Of a stretch of 64,000 nucleotides of DNA, positions 12,594 to 25,970 are shown piece after piece. Both the position numbers and the translations under genes were made by a program. The notes beneath the pieces are model-generated. The model made no database searches, had not been told where the DNA came from, and saw nothing but the letters and a program-made list of their open reading frames with translations. Within the stretch, counting starts at the first letter, position 1. Each line of letters begins with the position of its first letter. This DNA is from Megalonaias nervosa (lineage: Eukaryota > Mollusca > Bivalvia > Unionida > Unionidae), in the NCBI GenBank assembly GCA_016617855.1, contig JAECUM010001831.1, positions 1-64,000 on the forward strand, given 5' to 3'.

Positions 12594-15500
12594 CTGAAAC
12601 AGAAAGATCATGTAGAAAATAATAAATAATGAATCCATAAATTAAATCTCTTGCTTGAGATAAGGTGGCTGCAATTCTATTAACAGAGGACTGAACAAAC
12701 CATGTGACCACAACCTCTGACCTTTTAACCACTCTATTCCTAAGCTAATATGTGGCAAAAATCTGATAAAAATACATTTATAGAAATGTATTTTAAAACC
12801 CATTTATACAGATCTACATAATTGACCCCCTCCCAACCATCAATAATTCACCCCATGACTTTGACCGTGATGCATAGTTTCATCATCCCCATGGAAACAC
12901 CTTATTAAAAAAATATAAGAAACTGTTCACTATCCTTGACCTATGATCTTCTAACATCCAAATTTCTAGGAATGTTTATATTCTGTGGCACTAATAGACA
13001 GTACTGTCACATCCAAATCTGACTGCATTCTACCAAGACCCCATGATGCAGATGAGTCACAAATGGGGCACAACTCTTCCAAAAACATTGCATGTAAAAT
13101 TACTATAGTAAATTCACATGGGTCATGTATGTGCATTTATTCGTTTAAAATTAAATATAAATTGTTCCTTTACAATTTAACACTAATTTTCTTTAACCAA
13201 TGTATATTCAATCCTGATTATGGAATGCTCAGCACCATTACTATCATCAAGAAACTTCCAGATGAAAATTATCGATAGTTATGGTCTTTTACAATGGTGG
13301 CCATGTACTAAACTTGTGGCAAGAAAAGAGCATGTCGAGCGGAATTGTCACAATATTGGGTAGTACAAATCTGTTTATCAATATGCATAACTTTCAATGT
13401 GACATCACAGCGCACGACATTCAATCCGGATTGTACTGGATCACACCTTTCGGTTCATTTCATCCAAAAATGTCTCCCTGCTTTAACACTGAATCTGCCA
13501 TAGGCACTTCTCAGGGCATCTAAATAATGACCTTCCGAAGGAATATGGATGTATAAGAATACAAATAAAGTGAATACTTGCCACTGAAAGGTATGTAGAA
13601 TCAAATTCTAAAAAATGACATGCATTACTGAAATAGTCAGTGCTAAATGCCTACATGACCCGTGCAATTTCTACTATAATCAATACGCGTATCTTCTAAT
13701 GATAACCATAGCATGCACCAAGTTTCACAGTAATCCTCAAAACTTGGCAAGAGTTCTTGTAATCACAATCTTTTCTGTCATGCATTCTGGTGCAAGTTAA
13801 ACACGTCCAAAACTCATACAAAATTCATACAAAGACCAAGGTTTGTCTGTACATGGATCGTTACATGAAAGTCATAGTATGTCTCAAGTTTCACAGCAAT
13901 CAATAAGAACCTGAATACAATGTTGCATTCATAGGATTCTGTCTGCATTGGATTCAGCCAATGTGGGTATGTGAGAAAGCCAGCCAGTAGCTTCTCGTGG
14001 GTAGGTGGTTCCTTCCAGGGTTTTCCCAGGTTCTTCCTCCACCATTAATACTGGCCACCATGTATAGCCTATCTTGTGCTGAAAAATGGTGTTAAACCCT
14101 ACAACAACTGTCTGCATTGCATTTTACTGCCAGACAAATATCACAAAAACCCTTAAGAAATTTTTTTTAAGCAGTGCACATCCTCACATGATGATCACAA
14201 CAGTACAAAGTTTCATGGAAATCAATAAAAAACAAAGACTTGTTGCATTCAACATATTCATACATTAAATCAGACTCCAAATCAAAAAGGGTAATCACCC
14301 TAAAATTGCAGGAGCACAGTGAGTTGTCTACATGTGCATCTTCTGATCATGACCATAACATTTCCTAAGTTTAATGGTGATCCAGTAAAATCTGTGAGAT
14401 TAGCTGCCTTTTTAAGTCCGAAATACACTGCATTCATCAGCAATAATGTTTATCAAAAACAGCAACAATTCCTATAAAAATTGCTACAGCACTGTGATTT
14501 GCCAATATTAACATCTTAAGATGATGACCATAATATTCACAAAATTTCATGGCAATCCATCAAAAACTGTAAGACTAATTAAGCTAATGATATCCAGTAA
14601 TACAATGCATTAAACTACATGACAAAACTGTCTGTAACTCAACAAAAATTACAGGAGCAATCTAATTTCTGGATGACCAAAACAGTTACTAACAGGGCTT
14701 GACAATTTTTATTTTTCAAAAAAAAGTCAACAGCCGATTGGAAAATATAACTTACCCTTGAGAGATTTGAGCTTGCCACAAAATGTGACAATAAGATCAC
14801 AACAAATGTAAAAAAGATAATGCAAAAGAAAATATGGGATGTTTTCTTGAAATCATGCAAAAATTATTTAACAAAGAAAGAAATTTCACTTTCTTTCTGT
14901 CTTTGTTTGCACATTAAACCATGTGCCAACAACAGTACCATGCAGCATGCAAAATTGCTGCCTGTCTGATGCCAGCCAAATTCACAGAAGAACATCACAA
15001 AAAATTAGTTGACAGTTTGATTTTTAAGCATGTGTTGATTTTATATTAAATTAAAAGAAAATAATTAAAAAAACATGTAAAAAAATAACAGCAAATTATT
15101 TCTGATGGCAACTCAAGAATCTGAAGCAATCAGATCTGCTGGGTGAGATGAAGAGATAAATAACTTTCATATAATCTGTGTACAACAGACACTTGCAACT
15201 CCAGTTTAAAAGCTCATCTGTATCTATGTGATATATAATGACACAAGTTGCTTCTGATACCAACATCAAACTTGCGTGATTATCTGGATACTTCAAACTT
15301 GGACAGATTTAAACATGTCTGTACTAGACTGGAGTTCCATGCATGAATGAGGCTTATTTAAATTAAAGTAAAATGAAGAAAACATACAGAAATAGGACGC
15401 TTGATAAGACCAAGATAATGATGTTATCTGTTCAGCTGCATTTTGATGATGTCAATGTGTCTGATCCAGTTCTAGCAATTCACTGCTGGAACTCATTTTT

Positions 15501-18500
15501 CTCAAACCAAATTTCATAGGCATCTGTAATTTAATTCCACAGCATTATCTTTGGAGGCTGGGACTAATTCTGATGTTGTCACTGATGACAAGTCAATGGA
15601 CAAGTAATCAGATTCCTATTGTTGTTGTTGTTGTTATAGGGTTTAACGCCATTTTTCAGCACAAGATAGGCTATACATGGCGGCCAGTATTAATGGTGGA
15701 GGAAGAACCCGGGAGAACCCGGAACGAACCACCGACCCACGAGAAGCTACCGGCAAGCTTTCTCACATAACCACATTGGCCGAGCCCGAGACTCGAACCC
15801 ACGCAGACAGAGGTGAGACGGCAGTGATCCGTAACGGATTCCTATTGTGACTATGGTCCAGTGTCAAGATGTGATATGTATAGATCTTGACCAGCTGAGC
15901 AGTTAGCAGCACTGTCCTAGTTAATACACAGTACCCAAGTTAAGCTGAATTTAGCAAAATTTCATAAATTTGATATATAAATACCTTATTTGTGGTTTCT
16001 TTGTTTATCATTTTCATTGTTTAGATAACCTTATTAAGGGTAAATGTTCATGTCTACCTGCATTTACCAGAGTCATTGACTTCATGTGTCTCCTTATATC
16101 ATGAAATGTTGGGCTAGATGGTTCTGGACAGGACCAGTAGCATTTTGTGTTTACTGGTCCTGGGCTTGCTGGAGGTTTTGGAAAGTTTTACACACTTTTA
16201 CCATGAATGGTACATTATACCCTGACCCATGTTTATTAGTCCTCTGCTGATAGCTGAAATTTTGCATAGAAACCATTTTCCTTTTCAGTCAGAGTGAACT
16301 TGACCCTTGACCTTCTGACATGAAAATGAATAGGCTACTTCCCTACCCTCAGTTCATGCCATCCATATATCTAGGACATGTCTGTTATGTAAAACTGATG
16401 TTATTGCTTGGAAACCATTTTTCAAGTTTTAGTTATCGTGACCTTGAGCTTTGGACTTTTGACAACTAACAGGCTTCTTACTTATCCCAAGTGCAAGCCA
16501 TTCACAAAGTTTGGCAGGCAGAGTGAGATTTTGAGACATACTAGTATTTGCGCTGTCTGTCAATTTTATAGACATTTAGTATTTGCGCTGTCTGTCAATT
16601 TTATTTTCATTATTTTAATACAAAAAGTTCCCTTTCCTTTGCCTAAATATACACGCAAACTCATCTCCTCAACAGCATCAACAATAATGAAAGCTAGATC
16701 TTCTGTAATTATTTATTTATAACCAAAAATGAATGAGATCTTTGCCAAATAGTTTGTATGCTTAGGTCTGAATTATGACACATAATAAATGATAAATATT
16801 GCTTGTGGGTGCTCAAGTTGGTATATTAATTGCACTTTTAAAGAAATCCATGTGACTTATCATGAGAGAAAAGTGCCATTTATTTACAACACACCTATCA
16901 AAGAAATCTCAGCAAGTTCTATTATTACAAATTATTACCAATGAAACTTGAAATCAGCAATGTGCATCAAAGGAATTTTGATAAGTTGAATTTTTTTAGT
17001 CAGAAAGCACTACACGTTTTGGACCATTCTCACAAGATGCCTTTAGATAGGCCACGACTTGAAAGTCGGCGCATCCTATATACTAACAAATATTAATATT
17101 ATCCAAATGTTTGGTAACTGCAGAAGATAGAGAATTGTTATTTTTATTGTTTGCATGCCATTTTTCTTCTTTCAGTTAGTGACTTTGAACTTGGATCTTT
17201 TGAAACCAAAACTGAGAGGGTTCTTCCTTACCCCATGTGCAAGGTTTCCACAATGGTAGCTGTTGATGGAGGACAACCCAAGTTATTATATGGAAACAAA
17301 TTTGGTGATAGAAGGATAGACGGTTGGACAAATGGAGGAACAGATAGTATCATAGTTTATCACAAAGATGTACAACTTATATACATTGTTTCCAGATTAT
17401 ATTTCTTTATACAAATTTTATATATGTTAACATACAACTTTCTGTAAATCTGATTGGTCTAAAATCTTTGTGCAGTATTCTCATTACTGATTGATTACAA
17501 CTTGCCCCACCTTCTGGAACCACTTTAGTTTGCCATAACTATTAACAATACAGCAGCCATCTTTGGAATCATAGCTAAATGGACATTGCGAGAAAAAACA
17601 TGGGCAATATGCCATATTCCAACATGTAACCAGAAATGGCTACATGTTGGAATATGGCATACTTAACCATGCACCGACTTCTCTGAATGCCAAACAAAAA
17701 CTAGATTATCAGTAAATCCACTGGATGTTTGCTTATTTAAACTGAAAATATGAAATAACCAAATGAACATAATGCAATGTCCATCACACACATGCCGACT
17801 CTATGCAGATAAATGCCCTGCAACTAACTATAATATAGACTGTCACCTTTACATTGCTGTTACATGGTATGGCTCTTGCACCATACCCCCCGGCCCAAAA
17901 ACATGGCTTAAATTTCAGCCTATAGGAATAAATAAACTCTCCTCTCTTATGAAAAGGATGTCAAGAAATGCTGGTCTCCCAACTGACAGAACGTTTTCCA
18001 ACCATAGCATTCTTCCAAATGAAATACAAATACACAGTAACATAAAAATTAGATTTGGGAATCACTAGCACCATATGAATGTAAATCAGCACCTGTAAAT
18101 ATCCTCCATACTCAGCAATACCTCTAGATTTAGTACAATTTCTCCAGAAGCAGGACATTACCCCCCTGCCATTACCCCCCCATCATTTACCCCCCCCGCC
18201 ATTACCCCATTTCTATACTTTTCTGGGGCATGCACGTAGAAACCATTTCTGCTCGAATTCACTGATGTGAAACCAGTGCATTATGTATATTGAGCACAGA
18301 TTCAATTACTAAAATCGTTTTTATTGATTTGAAGCCCATACTCTTATCAGATTGTGTTTGTGTACTGTGTCCACTAGAATCTCACTGAGGTAAAGCCAAC
18401 ACAATAGCAATAATTAACAATAAAATTCTTATTTACTTTAGTTCGATTGATTGAGCACAGGATAAAATAATTTTGAGGTGAAACCAATTCGAGGGGAAGA

Positions 18501-21500
18501 TCTTCGTCGTCGCTCTTTGTTGTCGCTATAGATTGTGTTTGTGTACTGTGTACACTAGAATCTCATTGAGGTAAAGCCAACACAATAGCAATAATTAATG
18601 GCAGGGGGGTAATATACCGGGGGGGTAAATGATGGGGGGGTATTGGCAGGGGGGTAATTGACGGGGGTGGGTGGGGGTGGGGGGTAATGTCCTAGACCCA
18701 TTTCTCCACCCAGTAACGATCCCTTCGAACAAGTTTCCAACAAATGGAATACTATTTCTTCTGCTTTATCCAATACTGTACCTGTGCTGAATGTCCAGTC
18801 TTATCTAAGTCCACACAGATGGTTCCTTAACTACTTCAGCTGACCTGACTTGAGTGAACTATGTGGCATCACACAGGAATTTCCACTGGAAATTCAGTGT
18901 TGAAAAATGGTGCTGTCCATGTCAAATGTTAAAATTATTCTGGAAGACAGTTTTTCTTTGACTTATAATTTGTAAAATAAAATAAATTTCTAAACGTTAC
19001 TGTTTAATTAACTGTGCAATATTGCTTTAACATGCATTTGGGAATATCTTTTCACACACAAGAACTGAAGGATGCAGAAACTTAGCTAGAATTAACCGAA
19101 ATGCCAAACAAGGGTCACAAAAGCTGGAAATTATTCAACTGTTTCAAAAATTCAGCATTAAATCATTACTCATTTAACATGTATAACACATTCTGCCTTA
19201 TGACAGCCACACAAAAATTAACCAAAAGCTGAAATCAGAGGGAAAGACAGACAAACAGATACTGTTACCACTAGGTCTTGCTTTTCATGACAATGAACCA
19301 AAATAAATAAGTATGCTTTATACCAATGTGGGAGCTGGAGTAGCTCAACTAACAGAGCATCAGTCTCAGACATGTTTGAGAAAGACACTTAGCTCCCACC
19401 TCCTCAAAATGATATAGCAAAAAATGTTGAAACTGCCATTAAAAACCAACCAACCTTCAATCAAGTATGATTCTTCATGTGTAATAAATGCTGCAAGCTT
19501 ACTTCTACATATTGTAAAGAACATTTCTATGAGATGCTTATGTCAAAACATTTAGCCACTAGGTAGCAGTGATAACAAACTGTTAAATATGACTACCATG
19601 GGCTGCCCTTACCAGTGAATATTCACTTAGTTAAACTGAAAGTATGAAAGAACCAAACAAATCTATCACAACGTTTACAACAACATACTGGTACAATACA
19701 TTTACTTTTCACAGGGCAACATAATTTCTCATGATTTTCAGGATGGCTACCAATGTCTCCCAATCAAATGTTTAAGAGGCTCACATTTTATTCAGAACCA
19801 ACAACGTGCATGTGAAGTTTCTTTGCCTTCCCCCTCATGGTTTAAGAAACATGGCAAACAAGCAATATATCTAGATGGCCAATACTGAAGCCATTCTGAA
19901 TGCCGGAGGAGCACCATTTTCTTTCAAAACCACCTAGACCTCAGTATCAATATATGTATGTAAATTTCCAAAACAATTCATAAGTGATTCAAGGGTTAAG
20001 TAATAAAAGTAGTAAGCTATTAGTCAGACAGATTAAAATGAACCCTACTCCAATATATGTGCTGAAACAGCACTAAGGCCAGGGAGCTATGATGGAATGA
20101 ACCTTTCATTACTGATCTAATTGATACTGTAGACAAGACCCAGATATATTAAATTATAGAAATGAAGCAATATAGACAGTATTTGTTCCTGGACATTAAA
20201 GTGGCATTTCTCAACTGGGATAAAGATTGTAATTATTACATTCTGAAACTATACTACTATGAAACATCAAGAATTACTGTAGTATGCAGGACTAAAATTA
20301 AAGCCATAAAGACAAAGTATACTCACTAAAGACTTGTTCCTGGTCTAATTTCTCCATCATGTAAGTACTGTAGTTCTGGCACTCAAACTTGATGAAAGGA
20401 CCAAAAAAGCCAAGGTCCTTTAATTCAGGTGTGACTATACGGTAGTCTTCCCGCACCTCTTTGATGTCAGGCATGTAGTATCCAGTCTGAAGACAAACAG
20501 ATGGTTCTGATAACAATTTAACAGGGTGCTAAAGTTTGCATACAGGGTGCTGAAAGAACTTGTTTGGTTTTGAGCTAACTCCAAAACTTAACCTAAGCCT
20601 GTAAAATGTGAAATGTTGGTCACAGTGATATTCCTGTGGTAAGGCTGTGGTACTAAAAGAGATGCATGCAATATCTAGTTTGATTATTCTAGCATGAACA
20701 GAGAAAAAAACTTTTGACACAATTTAACCCAAGTCATTGAAGAATGAAAATACAAGTCCCAGTGACCTACTCTGTAATGAAGGTGTACAATAGTGCTCAT
20801 TAAAATGCATTCCCCGCCATGTTTCATGACTCTAAGTACAGCAATATATACAGTGTCTTGAAATCTATTTGGTCATGAGCTAAATGCAAAAGTCAGTAAA
20901 ATATAAAATGTTGGTCACAGTGACATTCTTTTTTAGTCAGAGTACTTTACTAAAAAAAGCGATGTATAAATCATCTAGTGTGATGAGTCTAGCATGAACA
21001 GAGCTTACAAAAATCCTAGCTGGTCGTGACCTAAATGCAGAAACATAACCCAGGTTGGTAACATGTTATCTGTAGGTCAATCACCTTTATTTATGGTAAG
21101 GGAGTGGTACTAATAGAGACATACAATCAGTGTCCCAGCAAGAAAGAAATAGAAGGGTATCCCTGGGTTCTAGGAAGAAAGAAAGGTTGACCTTCAGCGA
21201 GGGTGTACATATGTATATGTTTTTATCTGTCCTGACGCTGAAACCAACATTGTGTGTAGTACGATACCCTACCTCTACTTCATAGAGTTGAACTAAAATT
21301 TTAACTATTAACTAATCACTTTTCTCCTATTCTCTATGTTTAGCATTAAGAGATGATTATCTGTGTGCAAGTTGTGCTAATGGATATCTTCAGCCACAAT
21401 TGTTCTGGCTAGAATGAATACAAACAAACAAAGGAGTTCCACAGAATACAATGTCTCACCTTGTACTCAACCAGGCTTAGTGCAGGGCTCTGGGAGATCT

Positions 21501-24500
21501 TAATCAAATGAGAGTCTGATGAAAAATCAAGTTTTCAATGCCAAAACGAGGCTTTCCCAAAATCTGTCAAAGTGATTACACTGAAAATGAGATGATGTAA
21601 TAAATTTCTGTAATGATGACGTGTCATGTTTTGCATCAACACAATCAGTTTAAAGGGCAGATTGAGCCATACCTGCTGTATATGCATCTATTTATCAAGT
21701 GATCTTTAATTATATCCTTTCAAGCTTATAACAGAATGCCCACTAGAATAATTGCAGAGTTCACTTCTACAAGTGCTTTCTATCTGTAACAGAGATCAAT
21801 GATGTGTTTTAGTCCCCATCTTGCATATCTCTGTGTCATATTCTGACTGCCCATTCTTTTCTCATATCTGTCAATCTATCTGTATCTATATAACACCCCC
21901 TTCCCTTAAATACCAAATACAATTGGTCAACCCTTACCAAAATAAAGGACAGCACCCTTCCCCCACAGATCACACCATAACTAAATAGCTGAAACTGCAA
22001 TACAAGACCCAGTTACCCTGACTTGTCGTGATGCTGACTCATTTACCCATAGTTATTTCTTTTTCCATAACCATCCAAGATATTGATATGTTTTCCAAAT
22101 TCTCACACCCAACTTCTGGCTAAATAGAAACCGGATAATGTTAACTGCCAACTGTGTTTTTCCTGTCCATTCAAACTTGTATATTTTAACTTTTCCCCCA
22201 CTAAAATTCCCTCTGGTCGTAAGTTCATGAATTTCACATGCAGCATTGCTCATGTCTCTCTTTATGGCTATAAAGCAGCTTGAATGTGAGGCAATAATGA
22301 AATGGAAAGTATTTGGGTGAATGGAAACTGATGGGATCTGGGTAATGAATATCAATGGCATGAATAATTAATAACTGTAAATGAAATTTTGTTGTCCATA
22401 GTTTTATGAGAGTAAACTGCAATGCTTACCTTGTATTTGTACAACAAATCAAGGAAATTCTTAGGTGGACTGATCTTGCGGTCCAGTTTCATCACAAAGC
22501 ACTCTCTGTCTTTCCTGTCCACAATAGCTGTGTAGTTCTGAAAGGGTAAATCATTCTGAATAATGACTGGCACAAAAGTTCATTTCTACATGTGTCCTTT
22601 ATCTCAAGATGCTGGGACCCTCATAAACAAATTTACTGCCATATCACTGGTCCATTCAATTTATTAACCAGACAGAATGTGTGTGTGTGTGTGTGTATGG
22701 GGGTGTGTGTGTCCCATTATGCCATACAATACATGATTGTATGTGCATACAAAAGTTATACCTGATTGTGCATATTTGCAGCACAACAAACATTTTCAAA
22801 GTTGCAGCAATAAATGGAAACTGCATTATCTTGCAGGCATGAAAATTCTTAAAAAGCCCGTTTCACTTAATATCTGACGCCATTTCTTTAAAAGTACAGA
22901 CTGGTCTGCTAAAAAAACTTGAATATCAATACAATGAATCTGCGAGGCAAAGTTTCAAATTAAAGGAACCCCTCATTTTTTTGGAAATGGGTCATATACA
23001 GATGCTGTAAATAGAAAATTAGGAAAGTACACGTATATCTATGACAGATAAATTGGCTCTTATACTATTCTTTTAAGAATATTCTCAAATTTTTATGATG
23101 AGTGGAATTAAAGAGATGATAATATAAATGACTAACACAACATTGTATTGCTTTATTTGCATTTTATTCTTTAATGTACATGAAAACCATAATCTATATA
23201 TCGGCGAGCACAAGATGTAATTTGGTGGAAAAAAAGGATAATGTTTGAGCCAAAGCATAATGGTTGGCATATATGTATGTGGAATGCACATCCCTGAAGT
23301 CCTAGATAAACATATTAACATTTCTAGATTGCTGATACCAAGCAAAGATTCTTCCTGTGAACAAAGACCCTTCAGGACTGCTACTCTGGGCTCTGAGTGA
23401 GCACCTCAGCCTGAATCAGAGGTATCGGTGTAGAGGTTGGAGTGAGGTGCAGGTGCTGGAATTGAAACACCAGCTAGAAAACTGTCCAGATTTTCTCACC
23501 AATTCATGGTGATGAAATCTGGATCCTGAAGGGATCTAAGTGGACAGGTGGTCCCTGTGAGGTCTTAAATTTGCAGGTCTCATATGAAGCCTTCTAAGGG
23601 GAAAACTTCTTCAATTGGGAAAGACTGTTGACAACTCTAAAATTTTTCCCTTTTCTGAAACTAGGAAGACCTAGGAATAAATTCCTGGACTATGAATGTT
23701 CATCAACCTCTCTCCTCCACCCCTTGTAAGAGGGGTGTATGCGTCTTCCCCCAGAAATACTAGTTGTGAAGGAACCAAATGGGGGTCCTTGAGGGTTTGT
23801 AAATAAAGCTGGCAACAGTCCTTTATTATGGAATGGACCCATGCACCAATTGTGTGCTCTGATCAGGTTTCTGGAAAAATGGATAATTCGACATCGGAAC
23901 ACTGAGAAGAGGGGGACTTGGCTGTACAACTGCTTCCCCCTTTGGGCATGATGTGGGGTCTACAGCTTCCTCCCCTCATTCCGCTGGCCACATCACTATG
24001 AGAAAGACAGGTAAAAAGAACTTTTAACTGGATCTGACAGTTTTATTGGATGAGAACACGTCCCACTCACCCCGCGGGCTTCCCTCTGATCTTAGGACTA
24101 AGCTGTAACACATAGGTGTGAAGCAGTGCGATCTACCGCCTGTACCAATTCAAGATTCCGGTCTCCAGCCAGTCAGGTAACCCAGCATAAGAGTTTAACA
24201 CTCACCCCGCGGCAATGTTTGGAGATCAAACACAAAGCCATGGTACTATTCAAGACAAGAAGATTATAGCTTGCTTATACATGACTTTATAGCTGCGACA
24301 TAGCAAACATGACAATTATATTGTTTACACAACAATAAGAGTTTGTTAGGTAGGCATTAAACTCAATTACTGACCAAGGTCAATCTTACAATTTGGATAT
24401 ACGTGACAAATAATCCTGGATAAAAGCCAACAAGATATAAATTAAATATACATCACAAGCGTTGTTACAGGTTTTTTTTAAAGGTGCGTTTTTATATGTT

Positions 24501-25316
24501 AGCGGTATCTAGAGTCTCAGCTACTTCCGACATTTATATTAGAGAATAAATCCTTGCATTGTACCACCTGTATAATATGTACAAGGACAAACCACCACCA
24601 GTTTTGCTTTTATTGCAAAATACCACTGTAACAATGTATCACTCTAAACAAATATGGTGCGGATCTGATGTCTAATATGAACACAACAGCATTGCTTTGG
24701 TCCTATTAGTTTGATCTTCTTAGAGGAGGGATCATGAATTTGTTACAATATGTGATCTGAAACTGTTTCAATGCAATATATTACATGTTAAAAATTGAAT
24801 ACTGATGATGTCAGATGTTCAAAAAGTAGGAATAAAAAATAACTGAATCTGATTTTATGCTCTCCCCCTCGCCCATCTAGTACAATGGTTGTAGTTGTAA
24901 ATCTCGTCATCAGTTACCAGTACAAGTCCTCAATTTGATGCAGAATAATAGACCCTCGTATTATTATTATTAGGGTTTTCGAAATCTACTTGCCTGATGC
25001 CAGAAGAAGTTCACATTAGTCCCGGCATTATCCCGCGAGCAAGGCGAAAAATTTAAGAAGTCGAGTACAGTTCATAAATCTTTATGTTCTGTAATTTTCA
25101 TACTTTGCAATCTCCCCAAAGTGCACATATCATCACCTTTAAGTATGATTATATATATCGCAATCTTCTTTTACTTAATGGTCAACAGTTTCTGTAACCA
25201 GTCTATCCCTGTTAGAGTGCATAATTTCCATTCTGTAATCCGTGATATAACATGAATATTTGAATCAAATTTTCACAGCAGGAACTATATATTTATATTT
25301 TAAATTGTCAGTTACA

Positions 25317-25352
<36 letters not shown>

Positions 25353-25928
25353 TATAAAATTAAAAATAACGTGACTTAAAGTATTGGTATAAAGCAATTT
25401 GATATACCAATACTGTTGGTATATTGAATTGTGATCCGCCCATGACGCAATAATTTGCATATATCAACATTCTTGCAACTGCGCCCTTGCAACTGTGTGC
25501 TGTCCACTCATTAATCACTAGTGACGTATGAAAATAACGATAAAAACTATTAATAATCCTCGGTTTCTAAATGAATTTAATACGGGACACAATTTCATTG
25601 CAATCTTCTCTGCTTACCGTTCTCCCTCCCCTCTCATGCATCAGGGTCAAAATACTCAGAAACCTGGGGTGAGAGAGAAAAAGAATTTGGGCTGGATGAA
25701 AACCTTGAAATTGAGCTTAGACCAAGTAACCTACAAGAATATGGTTCGTTGTAACGGTATGTGTGCAGTTGCATTATAATTTTTATAATCAAAGACAGAA
25801 AGTTGCATACCCTGTCAACATTATACGACATGTACTGTGATGTGTGTGTGTGATCTGGATAATTTGGCAAGCCTCTTTTTCTTTAATGAAAAGGTTATAC
25901 ATCTCATGGTATATCGTTGATACAGCGT

Positions 25929-25970
<42 letters not shown>

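Larger units (their letters stand above)
12594..20326 (-). other. ITM2 intron 5
   Basis: 7.7 kb containing two SINE family A copies, degenerate tandem sequence (13.6-14.9 kb), a 21-bp perfect hairpin and the poly-G/poly-C inverted-repeat element. No further exon is seen. Confidence 0.7.

Noticed and set aside
19326..19392. tRNA-like sequence GGAGTAGCTCAACTAACAGA
   Set aside because: An A-box-like start is present, but there is no B box, no cloverleaf closing stem and no SINE body.
24066..24214. CACTCACCCCGCGG direct repeats as ends of an LTR
   Set aside because: Only 14 bp are shared and the interval is about 135 bp with no other LTR feature.
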